A DNA stretch of 64,000 nucleotides from Lucifuga dentata (taxonomy: Eukaryota; Chordata; Actinopteri; Ophidiiformes; Bythitidae): contig VXCM01000244.1 of NCBI GenBank assembly GCA_014773175.1, positions 224,248 to 288,247 of the forward strand. Reading direction: 5' to 3'. The translations under genes were made by a program, and so were the position numbers. Positions 50,692 through 62,893 of this stretch are shown one piece after another. Positions within the stretch are counted from its first letter, which is position 1. The number at the start of each line of letters is the position of its first letter. The notes under the pieces are model-generated. The model did not search any database, was not told the origin of the DNA, and saw nothing but the letters and a program-made list of their open reading frames with translations.

Positions 50692-51563
50692 GAAATGTCA
50701 CTAAATACTTGTGGCATCTCATCAAATACTTGGTCTTCTTGTTCCAATGTTGTTTGTTGTCCCAGTCATACTTCATACATCACATTTGGAGACATATTTA
50801 TGACTGTCAGACCATGTTAAATATAAGAGGCTGTCATAAATATAACACATCACTTGTACTGTGCTGTATCTTTGCAGCACTGTTTTCAACTACACTGTTT
50901 ATACAGTGGCTTAAGAGAAATGCAATTTTGTCTCATTAAGAATATGTATATTTAAACATATATACAGTCTGTGAACAGTGCAGATACCGGTCAGTCACAG
51001 ATCATTGCAATCTACGACAAGACAGACACAGATGCGTTTTTTTTTTTTTTTTTNTTTTTTTTTTTTTTTGTGGCAACTACAAGTAAAATGTGTTATCTTC
51101 CAGTGTAAGGTGTGGCACAGCGGCATCCAGCCATGATAGCTGTATTTAGGAAAAACTCACACTGGCCAGAGTGATGTTTCTACAGAGCTAACAGAATGCA
51201 TTTTTTGCTGTAATTAATTCTAGTGTTGTAATCTTTGCACTGAAAGGATTCCCTCTAGATCAATTCTGTGAAATGTCAAGAGTCCACTGAAGCCGCTGAT
51301 ACGCTGGTGGATGATGCGAAGTGAGTACGCCTTCCTGAAGCGTGTGAATATACGTCTGACCCCAAAACAAACTCTCGCGTGAACTAACTGAACGAGAACA
51401 CTGCAGGGAGGGCTTCATGGAGAGCAGGCAAGACAAAACAAAAGACATACATTTAAGACAACAGGCGCTGGTCGCTTTATTGTTTTGTAAACCAAGACGC
51501 ATCGATTCAACAACACTATCGATCGCCAGTTAGCAGCAACGTTATAAAGAAAAGTTTTGCACC

Positions 51564-54500
51564 ATGCCAAGTAGCACGTCTTTGCTGGAGGCCGACGAGG
51601 GTGAGTCGGAGGTCCCACCGCCGCTAGTGCACGCTTTCGCCGGCTTAGGCCTTGAGGATAACCACGGCACCCAGAGCCAGAACCCCGACCAAGCAGATGA
51701 GAGCCTTTCCCTCCATCAGCACCAACTCCCTGTGGTCTCCCATTTCAGCCTCATTGGTACGGTTCTAGACTTGAAACCCCTGCCTCTGCGCCGACCGCCC
51801 TCTGGAGAAGAAGTGAATATAATAGCATTGCCCGAGGACGAGGAGCCAAAAGTTGTAGCGGTCGCCGACTCCTCCGGCAACGGCAGCTCGTTGCTACCAC
51901 AGGCCCACCGCCACCAACACGTCCAATCAGGGACGAGTGGCTCCGTGATTCAATCTGGGATGGACCCGTCACCAGCCGACACAGTTTTATTGTACCACAG
52001 CGACGAGCGGCTTGAGACTGGGATTGATGGCGGCTCCCTGCAAACGGCTAACAGTGGCATGGTGATGCTACCGCCCGGTGTGTACGGGGAGCCGGGCTAT
52101 GAGGCCGAGTCGGCTCAGTTGGCTCGGCGAAAGAGCGTCAACACGACCGAGTGTGTGGCAGTGCCGAGCTCCGAGCACGTAGCGGAGATCGTGGGCAGGC
52201 NAACACGACCGAGTGTGTGGCAGTGCCGAGCTCCGAGCACGTAGCGGAGATCGTGGGCAGGCAGGGTGAGTTGCCTTTTATTTTTCAAGTTTTGGATGGA
52301 TTGATTAATTTGCGCTTGGGAGCTTATACCGAACTTGGTGGTCATAGTAGAGTCGTGGCAGCAGCAGCAAAGTTAACAAAGGCTGGTGTGTAAATAATAA
52401 TAAACACAAATGGTCGTAAATGTACATTATACCATATATATGACATACGATTGAAATTAAAGCAAATTCAATCGCAGTTTTCGTTCAAAACATTTGAATA
52501 TTTTCAGACTATCTATTTGTTGTAAGTGCTAGCTAGTAACTAACTTATTGTTAGTTACTTGATATCCGCGCTTGATATGGGCTCACGATGTTTCAGTTAC
52601 AACATTCACACTTAACATCATTTTTATGTCATACATTTAATTAGATTATTCTACCTTGTATACGCTTCTGTCAGTAATAAAGCTTAAACGCTGAGTGCAA
52701 ATTTACAAGTTAAAGCGTCTTCGGCTACACCAGTTAGCATTAGCTTGAAATTAGCTAGCTTAGCAGTCTTCTTAACTGGGTCAGCGCCACCCTAACCCAA
52801 CACCCTCACCTAAAGTTTACATCACAAGTTTGATCAACGGGAAGACGTGTCTGTTTTCTCGCTTCAGTGTCTTTACTGTAATATGGATTTTTTTCTTCGC
52901 TGACAGCCAGGCTGCAGCCAACCGTGCCTCGCCGTGCTAACCGTGACTTTGCTTTGTCTCAAAGAGAACATGATGAACAGTGTTGTTGGTCACCATTGCT
53001 TTGCCACATCAGCTGTAGGTTACAGTCAACTCTTTGACATAATCGAGAGTTCTGACTATAAAAAAATGTAGCAGGTTTTTCTTTGATGTTACATGATTTT
53101 TACCTGGCCTTTTCCTCCTATGTTTACATAGCTCAATGTAAGACTTTTGAGAATGTTATTATGTCGGGTTTGGGATCAGATGGGGGAGGGCATACAGACT
53201 GCAGTGTTGACAACAACAGGAAATGGCTCTGGTGATGTTGGAGTCTGAACCACAGCTAAAAGGAATATTTCATCTAAAAGACATCTGTGTAACTGTTAAA
53301 TAGCATTACTGACTGCAAAGTTAAATTGAAGCAAATGAGAAATGTGCAAAACAGGAAATTAAATGAGAGTTTAACTTAAAATGACATATTTATTGTAATG
53401 TTCAAATAATTGAATCCATGTGTCTACCTTCCTCCTTTACCTATCCGCCATAGGCTGTAAGATCAAGGCACTCCGAGCCAAGACTAACACCTACATTAAG
53501 ACACCAGTTAGAGGTGAACAGCCTGTGTTTGTTGTGACGGGACGTAAAGAAGATGTGGCCATGGCCAAAAGGGAGATCTTGTCTGCTGCTGAACACTTCT
53601 CCCTCATCAGGGCCTCTCGAAACAAGACAGGCCCTCTGGCCACTGTAACTGGCCCTGGGACCCCTGCTCTTCCTGGACAGACAACTATTCAGGTCAGCAA
53701 ACATTTGATAAGAAGTCTAACCTCCAAGCAATTAAACTGACATATAATAAGTGCCATCACAATAATAGATATATTGTATTCAAAACATATTTATGTAATG
53801 TAAGATCCATTCTCTTTGTCTTATATTTTTAGATCTGTTATTATTTGACTGTATATAGTGTTATTCTCAAACAGGTGCGGGTGCCGTATCGTGTTGTGGG
53901 GCTGGTCGTGGGTCCTAAAGGTGGGTCCTTGATTCATTCATTAATTTGACAAACTTTGCTTCGAGGGTGACACCAGAAAAACAGTAAGATAACATAAATG
54001 CTGATTTACAGATGACTCAGCGGAAATATTCAAAATTGGGGATTGAAGATAAAGTTGCAATGTCTATTCCTTTTCCCAAAATATAACATACTTATATAAT
54101 TTTTTTGTGGAATTATTATATACGAGTATTATAAATGGGTTTGTATTACGTAGTTTTGTTATATTTGTTACTATACTGTATATTGGAGCTGATGACTCAA
54201 CTCTGTGTTCTTTGCTACTGAGAAATAATGACTGGGTTTGTCAAGTCATACTTGTCCAGGTGACAATACCAATGTCACCTGGACAAGTGACATAAGTTGC
54301 TCTGTCAACTTTCAAGTAGTGTGAACTTACAGAAAGTTACAGATGCTTTAGCTGACCTCTCCCAGCTAAATGCTTTAGCATTTATTTTGACATATTATGA
54401 TTTGTAGCATACTGTAAATGAATACCAGCAAGCATGTAAAAAGCTAGCAAATGCATAGAGAGTTGTATACCCAAAACACCCTTAGAAAGCTGACAATGTA

Positions 54501-56990
54501 ATCTCTTTAGACAAATTTTTTGATAATGACAGCTCAGTGTCACTTACTGGTTACAATAATTAGGGGCTGATGAAAACTGATTGCATTTCTGATTGTAACA
54601 TTAATATGGAACCAGCAGTTTCAGATATAGTATATATACATGGAGTGTGGCACAGTGGCATGAAAAGAGACACAATATTTTAGATGTATTTTATTATTCT
54701 AAAAGTGAAATGTTAGGGATGGGGCAGGCACTTCCTAATGGAGTATAAAACTGTGTTTGTAAATGCTGAATGCTTTTCTGTACAATTAAATAGTCTTAGC
54801 AAACACCTAATGATAATATAACAACAACAAAAATCTTAGCTATTTACTTATAATTGCCAAAATAGGGTAGTGTTTTCTTTCTTCTTCTTCTGATCACCTA
54901 AAGAAAATGTTAACACTCCAGTTGAGTCTCTATGAGTTTTAACATGCTCACCTTTACTCCAGAAGGTTAATTTTTGCTCTCAGGAAGTTTTTTAACCCTT
55001 AGCCCTGTTGACATTACCACCTCAGTGCTGGAAAGTCCAGGGGTTAAAATTACACTGCAAGTGTGTCATCAAGGCTGAAGGATCTGCAGCTTTTATTCTA
55101 ACTTAATGTCAGCTGGTATAACTGGCCAACTTTTGCAAATTAGTAAAGTCAGCTTGTAGTTTTAGGTTGGAGTTAAAGTCAACATATTCAGAAGCCTCAG
55201 TGGCACATGTATACTGCAGTAGTGGCACAGGCTAATGAAGTAAATAGGTTGAGTAATCACCAAGCATGCCGATAATTTATAGCAAAATGTTGACTTGCAA
55301 ACTAAACAGAAAAAAATCATAAAACAGATATTAAACCATCCATTAGTTAAAGAGTCAACAGTGTGAAATGTTTACTCTCCCATTTAGTGTCACTCAGACT
55401 GAATCTAATCCTCAAGTGACATTCTGAAGCCATGTGATTTATACTTCACTGACAGCAGTTTTTATTAAACTTTCAGGGGCAACTATCAAACGCATTCAGC
55501 AGCAGACTCACACTTACATTGTGACGCCAAGCCGTGACAAAGAGCCGGTGTTTGAGGTCACTGGCATGCCAGAGAATGTGGACCGGGCACGGGAGGAGAT
55601 TGAGGCACACATTGCTATTCGCACTGGAACCAGTGGAAGCATTGAGGCACCTGGTGTAGATGACAATGACTTTCAGTTTAACGGAACAGATGTGAGCTTT
55701 GAGGGTTCTGCAGCAGCAATAGGGTTGGGGGAGGGTGGGTGGCTTCAGGCTGGTGCATCATCACCGGGTGGTGCTGGCTTACTGCCATTGAGTGTCAACG
55801 GTACTCAGCGAATCAACAGCAATATTAACAGTGGTGTCAGAATGTCTTCCACCTATCGCAATGACAGCTCCAGTTCCCTTGGCAGTGGTTCCAGCTCAGC
55901 TGATTCATTCTACAGCAATGGGAATGGTAACCGGATGGCAGATTTCAGCCCGACCTGTCCTTTCAATGCCAATGCTAACAACAACAACAACAGTAATGGA
56001 GGAGGTACAAATTTCTGGTTCGGTGAGAGCTTTCTTCCTGTGGGGTCTGAGGAGCTGGTTAGCCTGGGAAGTGGAGGGTCCACCTCAGGATTTGACCCCT
56101 TAACCATCTCTACTGCCCCAGGCCCACATCCTCTCCCACAACTCCACATCTGGAGCCCCTTTGTGGACCACCAAGCCCTTCAGGCCTTTGATGCTCGTCA
56201 AACCCAGGTGGGTGTAATTTAGAAGGAGCATATAGGTTATGGCCTTCTGGGCATATTTACAATAATCCCACAGGTTAAAGTGAACTAAAATGCTTGCTTC
56301 TTTTCTGTTTAGTAGTGTGTCACCACAGTGCATGTTGATTAACTGCAGGGTGCATATATTGGGTTGCCAGTAGTTACATTTCAGTTCAGTTCTGAGCAAA
56401 GATGAGGAGAAAATCAGTAACATAACACATAGGACAAATAGGATATTGAAATTATGTAGATTTAGGGAAAGCTTCAGATTTCAGTCCTGAAAACAGGTAA
56501 ATTTAGTATTTATTCTAATAGCAGTGAAAACTGTTGTAAGTAAATAATCTGTGCTGTCAACCAATCTCTCCAGACCAGTCAGCCTGGTACGCCCCGGCTC
56601 TCTCCAACCTTTCCCGGGACCGAAGCCTTGGAACACCCTCAGGCGCAGCGCGTTCACCGAGGACCTTTTAGTTCAATCGGGGCCCTTGACTCCCACAGGT
56701 TCCCTGCCTACTGCTCAGCCTTGTCTTCTTCCAGTGAAAGCACCACTTCCGCCTCTTCTTCCTCCCCCCCTGAATCATCCCATTCATACCGTCCTGGGCC
56801 CGCGTCAGCTGGGAGAGGTCAGGAGTTATGTATCCACTGTATGGATAATCAGGTGATTGCGGCCTTGGTTCCCTGTGGCCATAACCTCTTCTGTCTAGAG
56901 TGTGCCACCCAGATATGTGAGGGTCCAGATGCTGTATGCCCTGTGTGCCTTTCCCCTGTCACACAGGCCATACAGCTCCGCAACATGTGA
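51564..56990 (+). CDS. mex3c: MEX3 RNA-binding RING E3 ligase, MEX3C-like (5 coding exons; exon 1 disrupted by assembly)
   Basis: MEX3 proteins bind mRNA through two KH domains and ubiquitinate through a C-terminal RING. Coding exons: 51564-52265, 53454-53692, 53875-53920, 55477-56207 and 56574-56990, all GT-AG. Exon 1 contains a 61-nt perfect duplication plus N (52140-52262). Counting one copy, the phases agree and the total is 2073 nt (690 aa). Kozak start is ACCATGC. KH1 (about 203-265) has [22 protein letters not shown]2 (about 294-362) has [25 protein letters not shown]638-C677 has C3HC4 ligands C638, C641, C653, H655, C659, C662, C674 and C677 ([14 protein letters not shown]). MEX3C-type features are [31 protein letters not shown] and [10 protein letters not shown]. 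Its five coding exons contrast with the two I recall for mammalian MEX3 genes. Paralogue assignment is moderately sure; family is certain. Confidence 0.93.
52140..52262. repeat. Frame-breaking assembly duplication in mex3 exon 1
   Basis: The 61 bases at 52140-52200 recur exactly at 52202-52262 with one N between them. They encode [20 protein letters not shown], the start of KH1. With both copies exon 1 is 702 nt and out of phase with exon 2. With one copy it is 640 nt and joins correctly (G|GC Gly codon). So this is an unmerged overlap, not a pseudogene. Confidence 0.95.
52528..52941. promoter_or_regulatory. GTTAGC/GCTAGC cluster in mex3 intron 1
   Basis: GCTAGCTAGTAACTAAC (52528-52544), CAGTTAGCATTAGC and TTAGCTAGCTTAGC (52731-52765) and GTGCTAACC (52934-52942) lie 260-680 bp inside intron 1. 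A further CAGTTAGC is in the 5' UTR at about 51527-51534, 30 bp before the ATG. Confidence 0.4.
54250..54288. repeat. Perfect 16-bp hairpin in mex3 intron 3
   Basis: ACTTGTCCAGGTGACA (54250-54265) and TGTCACCTGGACAAGT (54273-54288) are exact reverse complements around ATACCAA. Each arm contains a CAGGTG/CACCTG E-box. The hairpin lies in the intron that splits the KH2 GxxG loop. It could be a palindromic element relic or an RNA hairpin. Confidence 0.8.
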
Positions 56991-59900
56991 TCTTTAGCTT
57001 ATTCTCCTGCAGTGAAATGTCCTTGATGGCTCATGTAGGATCGGCCTCCTCAACACTTCCAACCCTGACTCATCATAATATGTGGGAAAATTACAAAACT
57101 GACCCTGCATCAGCATCTAGGGACATCCTCGCTCCAGATAGATTTGTCCAAGCTGATGTGTGATTGACAGCAGAGAAAGAGAATAATAAGGAATGATGTG
57201 TATTTAGGGCATAAGTTAGGGTGTTCAGCCCATTCGTGTGCCTGCTATTGTGAAGTATTCTTCCTAGATTGATGATTGGTGATCGGAAGGTTGGATATCC
57301 TCTATGTAGCATCAGGTGGGATGGGATTCTTTCCTTTGCTCATCTTGAGTTTTGATTTGTATTTTGAAACATAGTTTTCAGCAGCTTCTGCCCTACCTAT
57401 ATGTTTTATTTCAGTTTTTAATATGTACCTGAAATTCTGTTAAGTGTATTGTTTGCTTTTGGGAAACATTTTTTTGGGGGGAAATGTTCCTCTACATCTC
57501 AAAACTTTTACAGTTTTTTGGGTTTTTTTAAAGTTTTGCTGCTACGGTTTTTATGTGCTGAAATTATAGCCACACCCCTTTTTCCTCATTAGTTTTGCTA
57601 ATGGAAAGAAACATGGAGAACAAGAGGAGGAAGTCAGTGAGTGTGTGTTTACATGCTGACTTCCATTCATGAAAATGTATGATCTAATAGTATTCTCATG
57701 AATAACATTGAACTTGAATGCCTGCAGCAGTAAATTGGTAATGTACACACGCCACATTATCCTGGTAAACACCATATCCCATGTTTATCCCATCATAGTC
57801 AGACTAGATATATCTTTGCTATTATAAAGAGTATACGTTGTTTACATGCTCCAGCTCAAAAACAACTTTATTTTATATTATCTCCAGTAATGATGAACTA
57901 TTGGTATTCATTCATGCAGTCACACCCACAGAGGGTTTTAAATCCAAGTGGGTCCATCCTACAACTGCTAAATTGTTACACTCCAGGGGCAACCTTCCAT
58001 TGCCTTGGTTAAGCCTCCTTTTCTTATATTTATCAGAGCAGAACCAACAGGTGATTAACTCCTTCTCACAGAGATCCAGGATGTTACAGCACATTGCTTT
58101 CCATTGCTACTTAAACTGTTTACAGTAAACTTGTGCCTAATTATGTTCCGAATAATCAAATGAAACAACTGGTTAGGTGGACACACAATGTTGCTCTGTC
58201 TTAAAACAAACTTGTGGCCTTTTTGGAAAGCCTCTAATTAAACGACAACACTATCTTTAAAACAAGACTGGCTCGAAAGAACCCAAACTGACAGACTGAA
58301 GTCTTAATGTACCGTATTCCTCAGTGTTCAGCCTCTTCAATTGAATGCATCTTTGTATAGTTTTCTTTGTCCACAGCCATTCAAACAAACGTTACATCAC
58401 AGGAATGTGATTTTTATTTTGTGAGAATTTAGTATTTACCATCTATTATCCCTTGTCAAATTTGACAGGGATGCAAATCCACGTCTTTTTCCCCCTCCCC
58501 TGTAATCATCTCTGTTTGGGAACCCAAGTCCTGGTTTTCAACTAGAAATGCACAGACTGAACCATTGGTAACATTCCTCCTTCACAAATTAGTCTATTAC
58601 TGATTGGGATGTTAAAATTTGAGTTAATTGACACTCAGTTGTCACTTATATGGGAACCACAAGAGCCGATATTACATCAAGTGTTACTGCAGTGAAGCCT
58701 GTAATCTGGAACAATTGCTGCTGAGGTTTCAGCCATACCAGTGCTATCCTTTTCTTGAATATCAGTATAGCATGAAGCCATCTTGTCTTGGTTAGCATTC
58801 AGCATAATTCCATTGTGATGCAAAATTGAGGAGATGAGTCTCACCCCTTGCTTTACTCTTTATTTAATCACGTCTGTCTACCTATGCAAAGTAGTCTCAG
58901 ATAAGAACTTGAGGAGGCACTAGACTTAAACTCCTCGTGTTTTGATTACAGAGTTCACACAATCTTGGGCTCAAACCTGTGTCTGGACTTGCCCCTTCTG
59001 TTCTTTGACATTTCCCCTGCACCTCACTACATTTCAGATAGTGTTACGCTCTGATGACATGAACTTCTATCTGGATGGTACATAGATAAATTCTCATGTT
59101 TCATCATCTTATTTTCTATTCTCCTGTGCTCTACTGAAAGCAGCCCTCCCCATATCTTATCGCACTATTGACTGATCAGACTCATCCACACGCTGATTTT
59201 ATTTTCCCCTCTTCAGAGTGTGTATCTGTCTGCTGCATGGTCTGAAAAGGTGTGATGTGATGGAAATCATCTCAGTTCTTAGCCTTACACACCAGTGTCT
59301 GCAGACTTTTATTTTACTATATGAATATGAGGATGTATATGTTGAAGGGGACAGAGCTGGAATGGTAACATATTGGACTGTGCAGACGTTGCTTTACTGT
59401 GTGGACTTTGGACCACAGTCCCTCTGCATTTCAGCAGTATGCGGGGGGGACAAAACATGTTTGGGAGTTATTTTGCCTCTTAGGTCAGTTTTTGGATTAT
59501 TCTATCTCTTCAATGGAGCTTTCTTGAAGAAATGGAACCAAACAAATCCCAAAAGTGCAAAAAAAAAAAAAAAAAANAAAAAAAAAAAAAAAAAAATCCC
59601 ATCTGCTCATGCTCCCTCGGGTCTTCTCTCCATCCATTTGTTTTACTTTGACGTCTCTTCGAAGGGTCGATCTCTTGCTCTCTTTCTCTCTTTGAGGGAA
59701 TGCAATACACTGTCAGGCCTCAGTTTCTTGACATGAATCTCTTGACATTTTCGTGTATGTATTATAATATTACTGTTAATGACTGATGAATATACAGAAC
59801 TTATTTTTATTTTGTTACATTTCATATATATACATAAATATATCTATATTAAAATGTTTACAATAAGATTTTTTTTATTTTTGATTTTTTACTTTCTTTA

Positions 59901-60500
59901 TCTGAAGTTAATGAAGAGTTGGAAAACCCAGAAATGTTCCAGGAGGGTGTCAGTGCTATTTGCTTGTAGTCTAGTTATTAGTTTACAGTATTGACGATAA
60001 TAGTATTGATAGCTGCCGTTTAACCAAGTGGAAATGGAATGTGCACCACAAGCATGTCTTCATAATGTACCGCCAATGTAAAAGTCACACTGCAACTGTA
60101 AAAAGGCCAAGGATTGAAGCTGCCTGTCATGTCTGTACGCCACCAAACTAAGAATGGTATACTGTAAAATGTATCTTAGATATCTATATAGCTATTCATA
60201 TGTGTATATATATATACATATTCTTCTTATTATTATTATTAAGCTGTACCAACAGTTCAAGTATTTGCTAATTTTACTACACTTTTGTTACAGTATGTAT
60301 ATGTAAGGGGAGTCTTGTGGCATATAAATTCTTCAAATTGAGTCAGGAGTTTAAAAGCAGACTATATTTTATGATGACGGCCTTTTAAGTTATTCCGGCC
60401 AAAGCACTGATATTATATATTTGCTGTAAAGAGAATTTAAGAGTTTTATTTTTCTGATATTAAAGTTACTTAATAAAGATGGTTTCATTTAAAGCCAGAT
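56991..60500 (+). other. mex3c: Probable long 3' UTR of mex3
   Basis: There is no coding or splice signature for 3.5 kb after the mex3 stop. The stretch ends at an AATAAA (60472-60477) preceded by AU-rich sequence with several AUUUA-like words. Vertebrate MEX3 genes are known for long 3' UTRs. The poly-A/N gap at 59577 and a 172-codon open frame across it (59218-59736) are not evidence of a gene. A MITE-like stretch with GTTTACATGC occurs near 57640-57850. Confidence 0.5.
60472..60477 (+). terminator. mex3c: Candidate mex3 polyadenylation signal
   Basis: AATAAA sits in ACTTAATAAAGATGG, followed by a GT-containing stretch (ACTGCTGTGACTC) about 30 nt on. It is the most convincing plus-strand signal downstream of mex3. 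Confidence 0.4.
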
Positions 60501-62657
60501 GAGACTGCTGTGACTCTTTCACATCAAAATTTTTTCTCCCACAGTCCACTAGATTATGTCTTCAACAGCTAAAAAAGTCACTAAAATTTCCAATAATGGT
60601 TTGTACAGGAATTGGATTAGGACACATTTACAGTCCTACATTTTCTGGTAGCATGCATCCTGTCTCAACATCTCATTTACAGAAAGTTATTCAAGACCTC
60701 AAAAACCTTGCTCTCTTTTCCTCTGAGGAATCTGGTTCACATTTTGGTTCTTGGCCATATCTTCTTATCTGCTTGGTGATGTCTTCCCAGTCAGTGTTCC
60801 TGGTTTGACCTAAACTGAACCTACACCAAATGGCATCAGAATATCTCTCATTTGCTTTTAATCTTTTTTTTGTTTTTTATTCTGAACTCCAATTAAAATT
60901 GTGGAGGATGTTATGATCACATTGTGCCAAAAAATAATATGGTCAAAGTCTTGACTGATAGTAGACTCCCTACTCAAACAACAAATGTACATCAAGATTG
61001 TTTAGTGACTGATTGTAGTTTGGAGAGCAGATAAAGTTTGTGATGTATTGCAGATCAATCACGTCATTTCCAGTAATTGCGTGTCATTTTAAAGATACAC
61101 AATTACAGAACAGAAAGTTGTGCATTGCACAGCAATCTAATGAGTTTGGAAGTTGTGTTGTGTGTGCCTGCTGTTGTATTCACGTGTCCTATATTTATAC
61201 GACTCTAATGGGAATATTTAATTTTTTGGCATGAAAATAACAAAATTTCATAATCTTTCCACATTTATAAGATTTAGTTGAACAAACATATTGTAATTTA
61301 GGTGAATCTAAACTAAGCAAAGCTTCAAAATTTTTTCCCTTTTCAAGTTCTACTAGTGAGGTTTTTATAAATACAGAGAATGAACAGAGAATATCAGGCC
61401 ATATTTAATTATGCATTTTCACATAAGAAATACAGGTAACATTTATATTTGCAATCTGTCATAGTTGACACTATCGGCATGCCTGAGCTCTCTTAGGCGC
61501 CTATAAAAAATGTATACGTTATATGTTTACTCATATAAAAAATGTCTGTCCACCATAAAGCACAACAGAATATAACAGCACTGATTCTTTCAGTAACATC
61601 AATAGCCTAGTTTTTCCCATTCAATCAGATGCAGAAATATGTGATTATATCCCAAGTTCAATGCATTCATGTGGAACAAACTGCTTTTATCAACATTGTC
61701 CAAAATAGAATACAGTCAAATGCTCAAAGGTGAAACATAATGGATCAAAGCAGGCCAATGACGCAATTTTGCTTTGTCAAGTGGGTCAACCTCAGTAACA
61801 AAAAACAAAACAAACAAAAAAAAAAAAGTCCAAAATCTGTAAATATCAAATCCAACTCTTTTCTTTCATTTAGCTGTAAACCATCCAGTCATTATTGTTC
61901 TAAAAATGCATACATCACACAACTTTTAACATTGTTTTTCAGGAAAATTTGACAAGCTAAAAATCCTCAGCATAAATAAAATATGTTAACCTCCAACAAA
62001 ACTAAACATATGGAAGTTCAGTGAATGAGTGTATCTTCTCAAACATTAGGGGAGTAAATAAAAGCTGTGTTTCTAATCAATTCATGTGATCTATAGCAGT
62101 TTCCTTTAATGATGTAATTAAAATGTCACAGCAGCTCGGGCCTCATGTATTATTTCTAAAATTCTTGCTGAGATGATAATCTGGTGGATCCTCCTGCAAG
62201 GGAGCAGAGAGAAGCATTTACGTAAGGTGATGATTTGACAGACAAGCCATTTTCTTTAGCAGCTTGCTTGCTAAAATGAGTTTGTAGTGATTGCATCATT
62301 AATATTAGTTCCTAGTGTGCCTTCTGTGTGTGCATGTACACCAGACATTTAATTTTCCCCAGTTACTGCAGGGAAACTGACAAATTCTTTCAGGGATCCA
62401 TTATTACTCATCATTCATGCAAGTATTGGCATGCATTTCAAAAACAATATTATTTACATGGAGGAAAAGACAAAGTCCAAACTGTCCAAAAAAAAAACAA
62501 AAAACAAACAAAAAAAAAAAAAAANAAAAAAAAAAAAAAAACTATGTGAGTAAATGTCTTTTAATGAAAGGGCAGAAACAGATTTTAAAAAGGTTGTCAT
62601 AATGTTACATGTATTTTCAATAAAAAAAGCATCACAACCTAACCTCCTCTCACAATT

Positions 62658-62713
62658 CTACATCCAATATAAATCATCCTGGTCACTCTCATCCATGTCG
62701 CAGGACAACGCAA
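62658..62713 (-). CDS. Possible terminal exon of an unidentified minus-strand gene
   Basis: On the minus strand a pyrimidine-rich tract ending CTCATTTTAAAG precedes a 56-nt stretch with one clean frame. It encodes ALSCDMDESDQDDLYWM and then TAG. The acidic, non-repetitive peptide looks more protein-like than its surroundings, and the rest of the gene would lie at higher coordinates. I do not recognise it, and no upstream exon was found up to 64000. A downstream acceptor-like site (CTGCTCCCTTGCAG, exon from about 62195) could belong to the same transcript. This could easily be chance. Confidence 0.2.
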
Positions 62714-62859
62714 CTTTAAAATGAGAGTTATAGGATTAAAAACAAGAAAAACTTAAAGTGCTAAAAATAAAATGACATAATGAAAGTAGCAAAAATAAAA
62801 CCAAGAAAATAAAGATCAATATTACTGGGAAATTATCTTTAATTCTTTTACCTTTTTTT

Positions 62860-62893
<34 letters not shown>

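Larger units (their letters stand above)
49740..51563. other. Divergent tmed7 / mex3 intergenic region
   Basis: The 1.8 kb between the two divergent start codons holds tmed7 5' sequences, two minus-oriented CCAAT boxes, a LINE tail, a short hairpin, a poly-T gap at 51054 and the mex3 5' UTR. Small open frames here have no family signature. Confidence 0.6.

Noticed and set aside
51751..51972. Antisense open frame in mex3 exon 1
   Set aside because: It is a shadow of the GC-rich coding exon on the opposite strand.
59218..59736. 172-codon open frame downstream of mex3
   Set aside because: It crosses the poly-A/N gap at 59577 and has no recognisable domain. It is more likely 3' UTR of mex3.
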